Of a DNA stretch of 64,000 bases, positions 1 to 9,544 are shown in pieces; within the stretch, counting starts at the first letter, position 1; the number at the start of each line of letters is the position of its first letter. The notes below the pieces were generated by a model that worked only from the letters and a program-made list of their open reading frames with translations, ran no database searches and had not been told where the DNA came from. Source of the stretch: Candidatus Thalassolituus haligoni (GTDB taxonomy: Bacteria > Pseudomonadota > Gammaproteobacteria > Pseudomonadales > Oceanobacteraceae); NCBI RefSeq assembly GCF_041222825.1, contig NZ_CP139482.1, positions 2,759,001-2,823,000 on the forward strand, given 5' to 3'. The translations under genes were made by a program, and so were the position numbers.

Positions 1-751
1 ATCCATTCGATGGCGGAACATCCGTCTGCTCGACAACAGACTCAAAGGACGTCAGAAAACGATAGGACAAAGACAGCATCACCAGCGAGACCAGGCTGGT
101 AACGTAAGTACCGAAGGCGGCCAGATAATTCAGCACGGTGTTATCCAGCAAAAACAACAACAAAAATGGCGCACTGATCAACAGTGGCGTAATCCACACC
201 ACCAGCACCAGCCGCGAGCCATTACCCTTGCTCAGGTTCCAGGCACGTTTAAAGCTGGTTGATTGTCCGACGGCTATTTCAGGCAAAGTGACCGAAAGAC
301 GAGCGCTGACGTATAAGCCAGCCATAATCGCCACGGCACCACCAAGCACCATCATTTGCTGAATTTGTAACAACGCAAACAACAGCAGAATCGGCGTAAT
401 AACAGCAGAAAGCGCCAGCCCCATCAACAACAGCCGCATCAGATAACGCCACTCCTCACGACGCCAGACACCCGGCTGAACCAGGTTTTTCTCAGGCATC
501 AAAGTCATACGATGACAAGCCGTCGCAAAAACAACCCCAAACAGCATGGATGCCAAGGCAAAACCCAACTGACCAAAAAGATGCGATTCAGGCACCAGTG
601 TAGTACTGGCCCAATCAAGAGCCGCCAGTAACAGCATCACTGGCAAAAAACGGGCGAGCACAATACCCCGCTTGACCCACAACAACCCTAGTGATTCCTG
701 CACGATATCCAGCACCGGCAAGTCCGCATCGAGACCCAGAGGGCTCTTCAT
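1..751 (-). CDS. Multi-pass membrane protein of unknown function, C-terminus cut by window edge
   Basis: The frame is open from an ATG at 751 to the left edge, giving 250 codons without a stop, so the 3' end lies outside the window. An AGGAGA ribosome site sits just upstream of this ATG. The translation (begins MKSPLGLDADLPVLDIVQES) contains about five or six hydrophobic stretches separated by short charged loops such as RREEWRY and SFKRAWNLSKGNG. It resembles the uncharacterised bacterial membrane proteins with a 'YVSARLSVTLPEIAV..SFKRAWNLS' type core, but I cannot name a family. No catalytic motif is visible. Its neighbour, a chemoreceptor, is transcribed divergently. Confidence 0.7.
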   Translation of the reverse strand, partial: MKSPLGLDADLPVLDIVQESLGLLWVKRGIVLARFLPVMLLLAALDWASTTLVPESHLFGQLGFALASMLFGVVFATACHRMTLMPEKNLVQPGVWRREEWRYLMRLLLMGLALSAVITPILLLFALLQIQQMMVLGGAVAIMAGLYVSARLSVTLPEIAVGQSTSFKRAWNLSKGNGSRLVLVVWITPLLISAPFLLLFLLDNTVLNYLAAFGTYVTSLVSLVMLSLSYRFLTSFESVVEQTDVPPSNG

Positions 752-1178
752 CCCGTTCTCCTGATCATAATTGCAATAAACACCACAACACACGGCGCAA
801 GCTGGCCAGTATAACCAAACCCGGTCGGCGACTCATCTGCGCTAGCGTAAAATAGAACCGTTGCCAGTGCAGATCGAACACCAAGTACAGACCTTTGATG
901 GCAGGCTATTCAGAACAACCAGAATGGTTCAAGGTTCCCACCGACCTCCCATCGACCAGAAGAGAGCCGATGAAACAGAATGTCATGGTTTTCTGGATAT
1001 ATCAGGGCTGGATCCACAGCATTCATCAGATAAAAATCAATCCCCGGATGAATTTGGAACATTAGCGCAAGGGCGGACTCGGCTTTGTTGGCCATTACAT
1101 TTTGGTATTTTCTTGCCAATTTAACCCTCATAGCGACCGACATTGACTAAGCTGATTAAGAATGCTCAGGAGGCTGCT
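752..1178. other. Divergent intergenic region, 427 bp
   Basis: This gap separates the leftward membrane-protein gene from the rightward chemoreceptor gene. It must hold both promoters, but I see no convincing -35/-10 pair. A 77-codon leftward frame (910-1143) crosses it. It reads plausibly as protein but has no ribosome site and no recognisable family, so I do not call it as a gene. Confidence 0.5.
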
Positions 1179-2819
1179 ATGTCACACCCCACCATCAACA
1201 CCTTGATTTCCCTGGCTGCGGCAATGATCACAGGTAGTATTGCCGGCATGATATTGGCGTCCGGCGATCTGTCGATCGTTACTCAAATATCGATCTCCGT
1301 CTTGCTATCATCGGTCGTCGCAGTGTCCGTCATGCACAACCAGCAGCAACGTTTGCAGAAAAAATTACTGCGTACGATCGAACAGCTAGCAACCGGCGTA
1401 GCCCCTCAGACTATCGAGGATCCGGTATTACTGGTAGTAGCCCAACATCTTGGCAAGATTCGCGAGATGAAGCAGCAGCTGTCATCACATGGCGGCCAGA
1501 TTGCCATTGCTGCCGCCGAAATGTCGTATGCATCAGACCAGATGAGAGACAAAATTCACGACGAAGTAAAAGACACATCGCGCATTGTTGAATCAGCCCG
1601 GCAAATATCCGAGGCCATATCTGCCATGGTGGTGCAGACCAAAGAAGCCGCAAAAGCATCGGATATCGCCAAGGAACTGAATCTGTCGGGTAAAAAAGCA
1701 GTCGATGAAACCATCCCGCAAATGGAAGGCACACGGGAACGAGTCAATGCCAATGCCGAGCTTATTGCCCAACTTGAATCCAAATCAGAGCAAATCAAAG
1801 CTGTTACCCACGTCATTAGTGATATTGCTGAACAAACCAACCTGCTGGCTCTGAATGCTGCCATTGAGGCTGCGCGAGCCGGAGAACAAGGTCGTGGATT
1901 TGCCGTCGTTGCTGACGAAGTGCGCGCGCTGGCGGCCAAGACCTCCAGTGCTACGGAACAGATTGGCGAAACCGTCAACCAGATTAACAATGCCATCAAG
2001 GATGCCGTCACCAACAGCAAGGAACTGACCGTGGTCATCGACCAAGGGGTAAAAATGACCCAGACCATCAGCGGTCACCTGAATGAGATGTATGCCCGCT
2101 CGGAATCGATCCAGCAAAGTGTCAACACCATTGCCGAAAATGTTCAGAACAACAGCGCCAATATTCAACAGATATCTGCCATCGTTGGAGAGACCAGCCA
2201 ACGCCTTGAACAAACGGAGAATGAGATCGCTTCGATTTCGGACCGTTCCCTGTCGTTATCGGAGACCGCTGAAAAAATCTACGAGGCATTCGGAGACAGC
2301 GAACTGGGGTATATCCACGATATTGCCAAACAGGAAGCCGTTGCAGCCGCCAGTGCAATCACGATGCTGTTCGAGCAGGCCATTGATTCCGGGAAACTGT
2401 CTGTCGATGACGTTTTTGACACCGATTACCAGCCAATTGCCGATACCAGCCCCAAAAAATTTACCACCCGATACGACCAGTTTACCGATGATCAACTGCC
2501 GTCGATCCAGGAACCCATTCTCGATCGCCACCAGGAAATCACCTACGCCGGAGCCGTTGATTGCAATGGCTACTTCCCGACGCATAACAGGCGCTTCAGT
2601 CAACCGTTAACCGGGGATCCAGCTCGGGATCTGACTCAAAATCGAACCAAACGCATATTCAACGACCGTACCGGTTTACGCTGTGGACAAAACCAGCAAT
2701 CCTTCCTGCTGCAAACCTATAAACGCGACACCGGAGAAGTCATGCACGACCTGTCGGTACCGATTACCGTGAAAGGAAGACACTGGGGCGGCTTCCGTAC
2801 CGGCTACCGCAGTCAATAG
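1179..2819 (+). CDS. Methyl-accepting chemotaxis protein with C-terminal sensory-type extension
   Basis: This is a membrane-bound chemoreceptor that would signal through CheW and CheA. I place the start at the ATG at 1179 because a perfect AGGAGG lies at 1168-1173, giving 546 residues. Two hydrophobic segments (about residues 8-28 and 33-52) are separated by only a few residues, so there is essentially no periplasmic sensor. The signalling hairpin is clear in the middle ([20 protein letters not shown], then [15 protein letters not shown]). After the coiled coil, roughly residues 450-546 form a separate cytoplasmic domain containing 'DRTGLRCG', '[17 protein letters not shown]' and '[11 protein letters not shown]'. 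This extension recurs in proteobacterial receptors of similar length (HlyB-like) and probably senses a cytoplasmic cue. The ligand is unknown. Confidence 0.93.
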   Translation: MSHPTINTLISLAAAMITGSIAGMILASGDLSIVTQISISVLLSSVVAVSVMHNQQQRLQKKLLRTIEQLATGVAPQTIEDPVLLVVAQHLGKIREMKQQLSSHGGQIAIAAAEMSYASDQMRDKIHDEVKDTSRIVESARQISEAISAMVVQTKEAAKASDIAKELNLSGKKAVDETIPQMEGTRERVNANAELIAQLESKSEQIKAVTHVISDIAEQTNLLALNAAIEAARAGEQGRGFAVVADEVRALAAKTSSATEQIGETVNQINNAIKDAVTNSKELTVVIDQGVKMTQTISGHLNEMYARSESIQQSVNTIAENVQNNSANIQQISAIVGETSQRLEQTENEIASISDRSLSLSETAEKIYEAFGDSELGYIHDIAKQEAVAAASAITMLFEQAIDSGKLSVDDVFDTDYQPIADTSPKKFTTRYDQFTDDQLPSIQEPILDRHQEITYAGAVDCNGYFPTHNRRFSQPLTGDPARDLTQNRTKRIFNDRTGLRCGQNQQSFLLQTYKRDTGEVMHDLSVPITVKGRHWGGFRTGYRSQ

Positions 2820-2895
2820 GCAGGCAATCCCCCGTTATCAAAACGCGGGGAACCCTGTATCGTAGCAGTTTGCCACCTGACCAAACCGGTTTTTT

Positions 2896-3405
2896 ATGAC
2901 GCGTCGTACCCTTTTATGTTTTTCCAGCTTACTGACTCTTTGCTGGTCACTATCCGCCAGTGCGTTAAAACCGGGTGAGCCGGGTTTCAACTTTACTCTG
3001 CCGTCACTGACTCAGAGCAGCAAGCAACAGCAGCTGAGTGATTTTCGTGGCAACGTGGTTTATCTGGACTTCTGGGCATCCTGGTGTGGCCCCTGTCGCA
3101 AGTCATTGCCGCTGCTGGATCAATTACATCAGCAACTGGTGGATCAGCCCTTTATTGTGCTCGGGATCAATCTGGATGACGACCCCGAACTCGGACGCCG
3201 CTTTCTCCGCGAGCTGGGCATTCAGTTCCCCAACCTTTCCGATGCATCAGGCAGCAGCTACGACAATTTTGGTGTCAGTGGCATGCCAACCTCCTTCCTG
3301 ATCGACCAACAGGGAATCGTGCGCTGGGTTCATCAAGGCTTTACTGTCAATGATATGGAAACCATCCGTCCCCGGATTACCGAACTGCTCAAAGAGAGCC
3401 AATAA
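2896..3405 (+). CDS. TlpA/ResA-like periplasmic thioredoxin-fold protein
   Basis: Predicted periplasmic thiol-disulfide oxidoreductase of 169 residues. An N-terminal signal peptide (MTRRTLLCFSSLLTLCWSLSASA) is followed by a redoxin/thioredoxin fold with the active site 'WASWCGPCRKSLP' near residue 60 and the cis-proline region 'GVSGMPTSFLIDQQG' near residue 130. TlpA/ResA proteins reduce cysteines of cytochrome c or other exported proteins, but the substrate here cannot be told. The ribosome site is weak. A bidirectional terminator follows at 3495-3523. Confidence 0.88.
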   Translation: MTRRTLLCFSSLLTLCWSLSASALKPGEPGFNFTLPSLTQSSKQQQLSDFRGNVVYLDFWASWCGPCRKSLPLLDQLHQQLVDQPFIVLGINLDDDPELGRRFLRELGIQFPNLSDASGSSYDNFGVSGMPTSFLIDQQGIVRWVHQGFTVNDMETIRPRITELLKESQ

Positions 3406-3494
3406 AGAACACCTGACAACCCATTCAAACGACCTCACCCGCTCCTGACGAACACCTTTGATGGCGTCTTAGTGCCTGGGCATCTGGACAAAAA

Positions 3495-3523
3495 AAGCGC
3501 GGCTCGATGCCCGCGCTTGTTTA
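3495..3523. terminator. Bidirectional intrinsic terminator between redoxin gene and zapE
   Basis: AAGCGCGG (3495-3502) pairs with CCGCGCTT (3511-3518) around an 8-base loop. A-rich sequence precedes the stem and T-rich sequence follows, so it can serve both convergent genes. Confidence 0.75.
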
Positions 3524-3564
3524 TCCGTACTTTTGCTTCGTATCGTTATCGTCCTGTTTGCTGA

Positions 3565-4680
3565 TCAGTCCGCCTTGCATTCCCTTGAAAGATATTCATG
3601 CGATTGCATTTCCAGCATTCGGGAGGTGGTACGCTGAAATTCGAATTCCAACTTGCCACCAAGATAGATATCCGGAATGGCAGCGTCGGCGGACATAATG
3701 ACTTTCACGCCGCGATCGTAGAATTCATCAATCAAGTTAATAAAGCGGCGCGCCAGGTCATCATTTTTGACACTCATCACCGGGACATTGGATATCAGCA
3801 AGGCGTGAAACAGCTTGCCCAGTTCAATGTAGTCGTTTTGTGACCGTGGCCCATCGCACAACGCTTCAAACTCAAACCAGGCAACATCGTCGCAGACGGC
3901 CTTGGCCGGGATATTTCGCCCTAATACCTCAACGCCGGCGTTCAGTTCAACGTTGCGCATATCGGGTGCCAATCCCTCAAAACTCTTTTTGAGACTGGCC
4001 TCGGCACTGTCATCCAGAGGGTAGTGATACAGCTCCGCTTGTTCCAGCGTACGCAAACGATAGTCCACCCCACTGTCCACGTTAACGACTTCAGTGTACT
4101 TGTTCAGCAGCTTGATCGCCGGTATAAATCGGTCGCGCTGCAAGCCGTCCTTGTACAAACCATCCGGCACAATATTGGAAGTAGAGACCAGCGTGACACC
4201 ACGATCAAACAGCTCTTGCATCAAGCTGCCCAATATCATGGCATCACCAATATCGGACACAAAAAACTCGTCAAAACAAATAACAACCGCCTCATCCGCA
4301 ATGCGGTCGGCCACAATGGTTAACGGGTTTTTGGTGCCCGCCAGCTCGGTCAGATCGCGATGTACGCGCTGCATAAACCGATGAAAGTGGGTGCGCATCT
4401 TGCGGTCAAATGGCAAGGCTTCGTAGAAGGTATCAACGAGATAGGTTTTACCCCGACCCACACCTCCCCAAAAGTACAAACCCTGTTCCGGTTCCGGCTT
4501 CTTGCGGCTGAATTTACTGCCCAGCTTACCGACCAGGCCTTTATTGGCACGTCGCGTTTCGGCAGCAACCAGATCATCAAACAAGCGCTGTAAATGTTTG
4601 ACCGCCATTTCCTGGGCGGCATCGTATGAAAAATCATCTCGCTGGAGATCAGCTTGATAAAGCTGCCAAGGGGTCGACAC
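3565..4680 (-). CDS. zapE: Cell division protein ZapE (AFG1-like ATPase)
   Basis: P-loop ATPase of the AFG1/LACE1 family, 371 residues, GTG start. Walker A is 'GGVGRGKT' at residues 72-79. A Walker B-like segment 'VVICFDEFFVSDIGDAMILG' follows near residue 135, with the family segments 'MQRVHRDL' and 'STSNIVPDGLYKDGLQRDRF'. In E. coli ZapE associates with the Z ring and helps constriction, especially under low oxygen or heat. That role is inferred from the family. The gene converges with the redoxin gene and is separated from the next leftward gene by about 130 bp. Confidence 0.93.
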   Translation of the reverse strand: MSTPWQLYQADLQRDDFSYDAAQEMAVKHLQRLFDDLVAAETRRANKGLVGKLGSKFSRKKPEPEQGLYFWGGVGRGKTYLVDTFYEALPFDRKMRTHFHRFMQRVHRDLTELAGTKNPLTIVADRIADEAVVICFDEFFVSDIGDAMILGSLMQELFDRGVTLVSTSNIVPDGLYKDGLQRDRFIPAIKLLNKYTEVVNVDSGVDYRLRTLEQAELYHYPLDDSAEASLKKSFEGLAPDMRNVELNAGVEVLGRNIPAKAVCDDVAWFEFEALCDGPRSQNDYIELGKLFHALLISNVPVMSVKNDDLARRFINLIDEFYDRGVKVIMSADAAIPDIYLGGKLEFEFQRTTSRMLEMQSHEYLSRECKAD

Positions 4681-4807
4681 GGGCGTACTCCATCGTAGGA
4701 ATCGGGGGACGAAATGTATCCGACCGTGCCGAAAACATCAAACCGACCAACGGCTGTAAACGGGGTAAGAAGGGAATGTTTGACAGAAAATCTTCCACTT
4801 CACCGCA

Positions 4808-5437
4808 TCAGCCGCACTTAAAGGCCGACATATCACGCAGCAAGGACTTTTTCAGTGTACCGAGCTGACCATGAAAAAAATGCCCACCGTCGGCAAATAC
4901 CTGCCAATGCGGGGCTGGTACGACCAGATTGACCCAGTGCTCCACTTCATCAAAGGGCACCACTTCATCGGCATCCCCCATATAAATAAAGGTTTCAAAT
5001 TCGTGCGGCAGCGTATTGGGCGCATCAAAATGATGAACGGCCGGGGCCATCAGATACAAAGCGGCAATCTCATCTGGATGCACTGCGGACGCCAGGCAAG
5101 CCATACCGGCACCAAAGGAAAAGCCTCCCAGCAGAATAGTTTCCCATCCCAGTGTATGTTTGGCGTAATCCAGCGCCGCCAGCACATCTTGCTGTTCGCC
5201 ACGGCCATGATCGTGTTCACCGTCACTGCGGCCAACCCCACGAAAGTTAAATCGCAAGGTCGACAACCCTAGCCCCATCGCCGTTCTCAACGTTGTGGTA
5301 ACCACCTTGTTGTCCATCGTGCCATCAAACAACGGATGCGGGTGACACATCAGCATCCCCGTCTTGCCCTGATCTATCATACGGCCGTCCAGTACACCGG
5401 CAGGTCCAGCGATACTGATCTCTTGCTCTTGCGCCAT
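4808..5437 (-). CDS. Alpha/beta hydrolase (COG2945 type)
   Basis: Small serine hydrolase of unknown substrate. I chose the ATG at 5437 (209 residues, begins MAQEQEISIAG) because an AGGAGAG ribosome site precedes it; an upstream in-frame start would add 33 unlikely residues. Features include 'MCHPHPLFDGTMDNKVV' near residue 35, 'FNFRGVGRSDGEHDHGRGE' and the nucleophile elbow 'GFSFGAG' (G-x-S-x-G). The acidic residue is probably in 'YMGDADEVVPF' and the histidine in 'ADGGHFFHG'. This set matches the COG2945 group, often annotated as dienelactone-hydrolase-like. Confidence 0.88.
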   Translation of the reverse strand: MAQEQEISIAGPAGVLDGRMIDQGKTGMLMCHPHPLFDGTMDNKVVTTTLRTAMGLGLSTLRFNFRGVGRSDGEHDHGRGEQQDVLAALDYAKHTLGWETILLGGFSFGAGMACLASAVHPDEIAALYLMAPAVHHFDAPNTLPHEFETFIYMGDADEVVPFDEVEHWVNLVVPAPHWQVFADGGHFFHGQLGTLKKSLLRDMSAFKCG

Positions 5438-5849
5438 CCGCTCTCCTGATCGTTTTGTCAGTGCCACCCCGCCCCAGGCGGGAAGGCAAAATACGCGAGT
5501 AAAGACATATAAAAAAGTGCGTCCAAAAGGTATCAAGCGATAAAAAGACCCGCTAAAAAGCGACGCTTATGCGTGATCAATGAGCATTTTGGGCTGCTTG
5601 TTAACACCGCTTTTCCGAGCATTGTCACTTTTGGCTGCACCCGTGAGGATAGCATAGCCAGAAGCGGCATTTAGTAGCATAAGCAAGGCCATATTATTAG
5701 AACCAAACGATCTTAATACTACCTTCTTATATGCCCCGAGCCTTGGTATAGTCCGGGCAAATCGTAACACTCAGAGTAATGGCAAGCCCAATCACCTGCG
5801 AACGCCGTACCTCTGAATCAGCATCCCAACTTCCGAGAATCAATGTCCC
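5438..5849. other. Divergent intergenic region before cysD, 412 bp
   Basis: The gap lies between the leftward hydrolase gene and the rightward cysDN genes. The 5690-5750 part is AT-rich and is the likeliest place for the cysD promoter and activator site. I could not identify a CysB-type motif or a clear promoter by eye, and no open frame here looks coding. Confidence 0.45.
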
Positions 5850-6761
5850 ATGATCAGTGACTACCATCTCACTCACCTGAAGCAACTGGAGGCGGAGAGC
5901 ATCCATATCATCCGTGAGGTTGCCGCAGAATTTGACAACCCGGTAATGATGTATTCCATCGGTAAAGACTCGTCTGTCATGTTGCATCTGGCACGCAAGG
6001 CCTTTTATCCAGGTAAACCTCCTTTCCCGCTGTTACACGTGGATACCACCTGGAAATTTCGTGAAATGATCGAGTTCCGGGACAAGGTCGCCAAGGAAGT
6101 CGGTATGGATATGATTGTTCATATCAATCAGGACGGTGTTGATCAGGGGATTGGCCCCTTCACCCACGGTTCATCCAAGCACACCGATGTGATGAAAACG
6201 GCCGGTCTGAAGCAGGCACTGGATAAGTACGGCTTTGATGCTGCCTTTGGTGGTGCCCGTCGCGACGAAGAAAAATCCCGCGCCAAGGAACGGGTCTATT
6301 CCTTCCGCGACAGCAAGCATCGCTGGGATCCGAAAAACCAGCGCCCGGAGCTGTGGAACATCTACAACGGCAAGGTCAACAAGGGTGAAAGCATCCGTGT
6401 GTTCCCGCTCTCCAACTGGACTGAGCTGGACATCTGGCAATATATCTATCTCGAAAATATCGACCTTGTTCCTCTGTACTTTTCCGACAAGCGCCCGGTG
6501 GTTGAACGCGACGGTATGCTGATCATGGTCGATGACGAACGAATGCCGTTAAAAGAAGGTGAAGTACCAGAACTGAAATCCGTGCGTTTCCGGACACTGG
6601 GTTGTTATCCGCTGACCGGCGCGGTGGAATCCGAAGCCACCACCCTGCCAGAAATTATTCAGGAAATGCTGCTGACCACCACATCCGAACGTCAGGGCCG
6701 CGCCATCGACCACGATTCATCCGGGTCGATGGAAAAGAAAAAACAAGAGGGGTATTTCTAA
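5850..6761 (+). CDS. cysD: Sulfate adenylyltransferase subunit 2
   Basis: CysD is the catalytic ATP-sulfurylase subunit, forming adenylyl sulfate from ATP and sulfate with CysN as GTPase partner. It is 303 residues, normal for the family. The pyrophosphatase-loop motif appears as '[19 protein letters not shown]' near residue 33. Typical blocks '[17 protein letters not shown]', '[15 protein letters not shown]' and the C-terminal '[14 protein letters not shown]' are all present. The stop codon abuts the cysN start directly, so the two are cotranscribed. Confidence 0.97.
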   Translation: MISDYHLTHLKQLEAESIHIIREVAAEFDNPVMMYSIGKDSSVMLHLARKAFYPGKPPFPLLHVDTTWKFREMIEFRDKVAKEVGMDMIVHINQDGVDQGIGPFTHGSSKHTDVMKTAGLKQALDKYGFDAAFGGARRDEEKSRAKERVYSFRDSKHRWDPKNQRPELWNIYNGKVNKGESIRVFPLSNWTELDIWQYIYLENIDLVPLYFSDKRPVVERDGMLIMVDDERMPLKEGEVPELKSVRFRTLGCYPLTGAVESEATTLPEIIQEMLLTTTSERQGRAIDHDSSGSMEKKKQEGYF

Positions 6762-8369
6762 ATGTCTCACCAGTCCGATCTGATTGCTTCCGACATTCTG
6801 GAATACCTGGAGCAGCACGAAAACAAGGAAATGATGCGTTTCCTGACCTGCGGTAACGTCGATGACGGCAAATCCACCCTGATTGGCCGCTTGCTGTACG
6901 ATTCCAAAATGATCTACGAAGACCAGCTGGCATCCGTCACCAAAGACAGTGCCAAAGTCGGTACTACCGGTGACCGTCCCGACCTGGCGTTACTGGTCGA
7001 TGGCCTGGCCGCAGAGCGCGAACAGGGTATTACCATCGACGTCGCCTACCGCTACTTCAGTACCGCCAAGCGCAAGTTTATTATTGCGGACACCCCTGGG
7101 CACGAACAGTACACCCGCAATATGGCCACGGGTGCTTCGACCTGTGACCTGGCTATCATTCTGATTGATGCCCGTTACGGTGTTCAGACCCAGACCAAAC
7201 GTCACAGTTTTATTGCCTCGTTGCTGGGCATCAAGCACGTAGTGGTTGCTATCAACAAGATGGATCTGATGGACTTCGATCAGGCGCGTTTTGAACAGAT
7301 TCGCAATGACTATCTGAGCTTCGCAACAAACCTGAATATCGGCGACATCCACTGCGTGCCTATTTCTGCACTGGATGGCGACAACGTGGTTGATCGCTCC
7401 AGCCGCTCGCCCTGGTACGACGGCCAGACGCTGATGGAGATTCTGGAAACCGTTGAAATTGCCGCCGACAAGAACCTCGACAACTTCCGGCTGCCAGTAC
7501 AGTACGTTAACCGTCCGAACCTCGACTTCCGTGGCTTTTGCGGCACTATCTCTGCGGGTGTGGTCAAGCCTGGCGATACCATCATGGCGCTGCCCTCCCA
7601 GAAAACCAGCAAGGTCGACCGCATCGTCACTTGGGATGGCGACCAGGACAAAGCCTTTGTTGGCCAGTCCATCACGCTGACGCTGGAAGACGAAATCGAC
7701 ATCAGCCGTGGTGATGTGATCGTCAAGATCGACGACCAGCCCATCGTCGGCAATCGCTTTAATGCCGATATCGTCTGGATGACCGAGAAGTCGATGATTC
7801 CAGGCCGTCCGTACGACCTGAAATTTGCCACCGGTGCCAGTGCTGGCACCATCAGCAAGGTTCACCATCTGGTCGACGTCAACACCATGGAGCAGCGCGA
7901 AGCGGACGAGGTCAAACTCAACGAAATCGCATTGGTTGAAGTCAGCCTCGATAAGGCCGTGCCATTCGATGCCTATGCCAAGGTACACGGCACCGGCTGC
8001 TTTATCGTGATTGATCGCCTGACCAACGTCACCATTGGTGCTGGTATGATTGTCGGTGAAGCCACCGGCTCAGGCAGCCTGGACGCTGTCAGCGCCGACG
8101 AAAAAGCCCGTCGTTTTAACCAGAAGCCTGCGGTCGTCGCCATCAATGCGGTGAATGCCGAAGCGCTGGTGTGTGGCCTTGATCGCCGTCTGTTTGAAAT
8201 GGGTCGCCTTGCCGCCATCGGCGCTGCCAAGACCGCCCAGATTCTGAAAGATGCTGGTCTGGTAGCGCTGGTTGCCGGTGGTGCTGACGGTGCCGATATC
8301 AGCATTGCCGCTGATGGACACAGCATCGACACCCTGATCGCGGAACTGCAAGAGCAAGGCATCATCTGA
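6762..8369 (+). CDS. cysN: Sulfate adenylyltransferase subunit 1 with vestigial APS-kinase tail
   Basis: CysN is the GTPase that drives sulfate activation by CysD. The G domain shows '[15 protein letters not shown]' near residue 30, '[17 protein letters not shown]' and 'NKMD', followed by the two EF-Tu-like beta-barrel domains. At 535 residues it is longer than a CysN-only protein (about 475 in E. coli) and shorter than CysNC fusions (about 630). The last 97 residues (from about 8076) align in order with the APS-kinase half of Pseudomonas CysNC: '[20 protein letters not shown]', then 'RRLFEMGR', '[12 protein letters not shown]' and a matching C-terminus. The P-loop GLSGAGKS is absent and about 100 residues are missing. 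The kinase activity must therefore be lost, and a separate cysC would be needed for PAPS synthesis. Confidence 0.95.
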   Translation: MSHQSDLIASDILEYLEQHENKEMMRFLTCGNVDDGKSTLIGRLLYDSKMIYEDQLASVTKDSAKVGTTGDRPDLALLVDGLAAEREQGITIDVAYRYFSTAKRKFIIADTPGHEQYTRNMATGASTCDLAIILIDARYGVQTQTKRHSFIASLLGIKHVVVAINKMDLMDFDQARFEQIRNDYLSFATNLNIGDIHCVPISALDGDNVVDRSSRSPWYDGQTLMEILETVEIAADKNLDNFRLPVQYVNRPNLDFRGFCGTISAGVVKPGDTIMALPSQKTSKVDRIVTWDGDQDKAFVGQSITLTLEDEIDISRGDVIVKIDDQPIVGNRFNADIVWMTEKSMIPGRPYDLKFATGASAGTISKVHHLVDVNTMEQREADEVKLNEIALVEVSLDKAVPFDAYAKVHGTGCFIVIDRLTNVTIGAGMIVGEATGSGSLDAVSADEKARRFNQKPAVVAINAVNAEALVCGLDRRLFEMGRLAAIGAAKTAQILKDAGLVALVAGGADGADISIAADGHSIDTLIAELQEQGII

Positions 8370-8401
8370 GGATGTCATGCCCTTGCGGGCAGTCCTAACC
8401 G

Positions 8402-8457
8402 GCTCTGCAACGGCCCTCGGTACCTTGGTCTTGGTACATTATTGATTGTTGCAGAGC
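8402..8457. other. Nested inverted repeat in the cysN 3' region
   Basis: GCTCTGCAAC (8402-8411) is exactly complementary to GTTGCAGAGC (8448-8457). Inside it, GTACC (8420-8424) pairs with GGTAC (8433-8437). The structure lies just upstream of the terminator at 8460-8491 and could be the body of a 3'-UTR-derived small RNA or a stabilising structure. No function is shown. Confidence 0.5.
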
Positions 8458-8459
8458 AC

Positions 8460-8491
8460 AAAAAAAGCGGCTATCACAAGCCGCTTTTTTT
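8460..8491. terminator. Bidirectional intrinsic terminator after cysN
   Basis: GCGGCT (8467-8472) pairs with AGCCGC (8479-8484), flanked by seven A and seven T residues that extend the stem. It can end both cysDN from the left and the outer-membrane gene from the right. Confidence 0.9.
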
Positions 8492-8541
8492 GTAACATTT
8501 TTTATAGGTTGGTGGCTTTGTTGCCAGAAGCCTACCGACAG

Positions 8542-9288
8542 TTAGAAGCCTACCGACAATGACGCACCGTAATACACACCGGAGATATCCAGGTCGGTTT
8601 CAATATCAGTATCGTCCGGATCCGTTTTCAGCGTCATTTTGCGATAACCCGCTTCCAGACCAAGATCAACCACCGGAATAGGCAAGGTATATCCCAGACC
8701 ATAGCTGACGTCAGACAGCTTATTGTCGCCATAACCCACGTAGTTGATATCCGCACTGGCATAAATACCAAAAGGCGTATCGATTTTCAGCTCGCCGTAA
8801 ACCATCGGCAACACAAAATCCAGATCAACATGTTCGGTCTGGGTGCTGCTCTTTACTTCGGCATAGCCATCAAACTGACGACCGCTCAAACCGAAATTGA
8901 TATCAACAAACGGAATGGGTAATGGCAAGCCCCAGTACAGGGTCAGGTCGGTATGGCTCAGGTCAACGGTACTGTCTGTAGCACCGGTAAATATCTGATC
9001 ATTAAAGTCAACGGCAACATTGCCGCTACCACTGACTTCCAGACTGGTCTGCTTGATTTTAACATTAGGAATAAACGGTACCGGATGTTCAAAAAAAACG
9101 GTGATTTGTTGACCATTTTCCTTCTCCAGATTCAATCCGTCCTCTTCGACCGATACATCGGTATCTATCTGACCAGTGGGTTCAGCATTCCAGATACTGG
9201 CTTTAGCGCCAACGGTAAACAAAAGATCAGCCTGTGCTGACAAGGGAGCCAGTGCCATCAGTGCAACTGCAATTACGGTCTTTTTCAT
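8542..9288 (-). CDS. Outer-membrane beta-barrel protein (TIGR04219-like)
   Basis: Predicted outer-membrane barrel of 248 residues. The start at 9288 has a GGGAAG ribosome site and gives a clean signal peptide, MKKTVIAVALMALAPLSAQA. The mature part alternates polar and hydrophobic residues and ends in phenylalanine ('YYGASLSVGF'), as barrels recognised by the BAM complex do. Repeated 'PVPFIPNVKIKQT', 'PLPIPFVDINFGLSGRQFDG', 'VLPMVYGELKID' and 'LGLEAGYRKMTL' segments match the family known as TIGR04219. Its function is not established. The gene stands alone between two terminators. Confidence 0.85.
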   Translation of the reverse strand: MKKTVIAVALMALAPLSAQADLLFTVGAKASIWNAEPTGQIDTDVSVEEDGLNLEKENGQQITVFFEHPVPFIPNVKIKQTSLEVSGSGNVAVDFNDQIFTGATDSTVDLSHTDLTLYWGLPLPIPFVDINFGLSGRQFDGYAEVKSSTQTEHVDLDFVLPMVYGELKIDTPFGIYASADINYVGYGDNKLSDVSYGLGYTLPIPVVDLGLEAGYRKMTLKTDPDDTDIETDLDISGVYYGASLSVGF

Positions 9289-9494
9289 TGGTATCTTCCC
9301 GTTCCAATTCTGATTAGAGAAAATCGTGCAAACAAATCTGTGGACGCTAGTTTGCCCGCAAAACATCAGAATGCCAATGCTATGTGTCGGCCGTCTGACA
9401 AAGCCGGAAATACGCGGCGCCCGTCACCGTTAATATCAATACGGGAGCACAACGCAGCGGTCATATCTCCTCACATAGGCCGGTGGCCAGATAC

Positions 9495-9520
9495 AAAAAC
9501 AGGCCTTGCGGCCTGTTTTT
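9495..9520. terminator. Intrinsic terminator after purC
   Basis: AAAAACAGGCC (9495-9505) and GGCCTGTTTTT (9510-9520) form an 11-bp stem with a TTGC loop. It ends purC leftward and could also act rightward. Confidence 0.9.
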
Positions 9521-9544
9521 GTCGAACCTGAGTATCGCCACGTA

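Noticed and set aside
910..1143. A 77-codon leftward frame between the membrane-protein and chemoreceptor genes
   Set aside because: The sequence reads plausibly but has no ribosome site, no recognised family and lies in a region needed for divergent promoters.
2828..2850. Hairpin CCCCG...CGGGG after the chemoreceptor gene
   Set aside because: Short stem without a T-tract; not enough to call a terminator.
6990..7988. A 332-codon open frame antisense to cysN
   Set aside because: It mirrors the strong codon bias of cysN on the opposite strand; the cysN reading is certain and the antisense protein resembles nothing.
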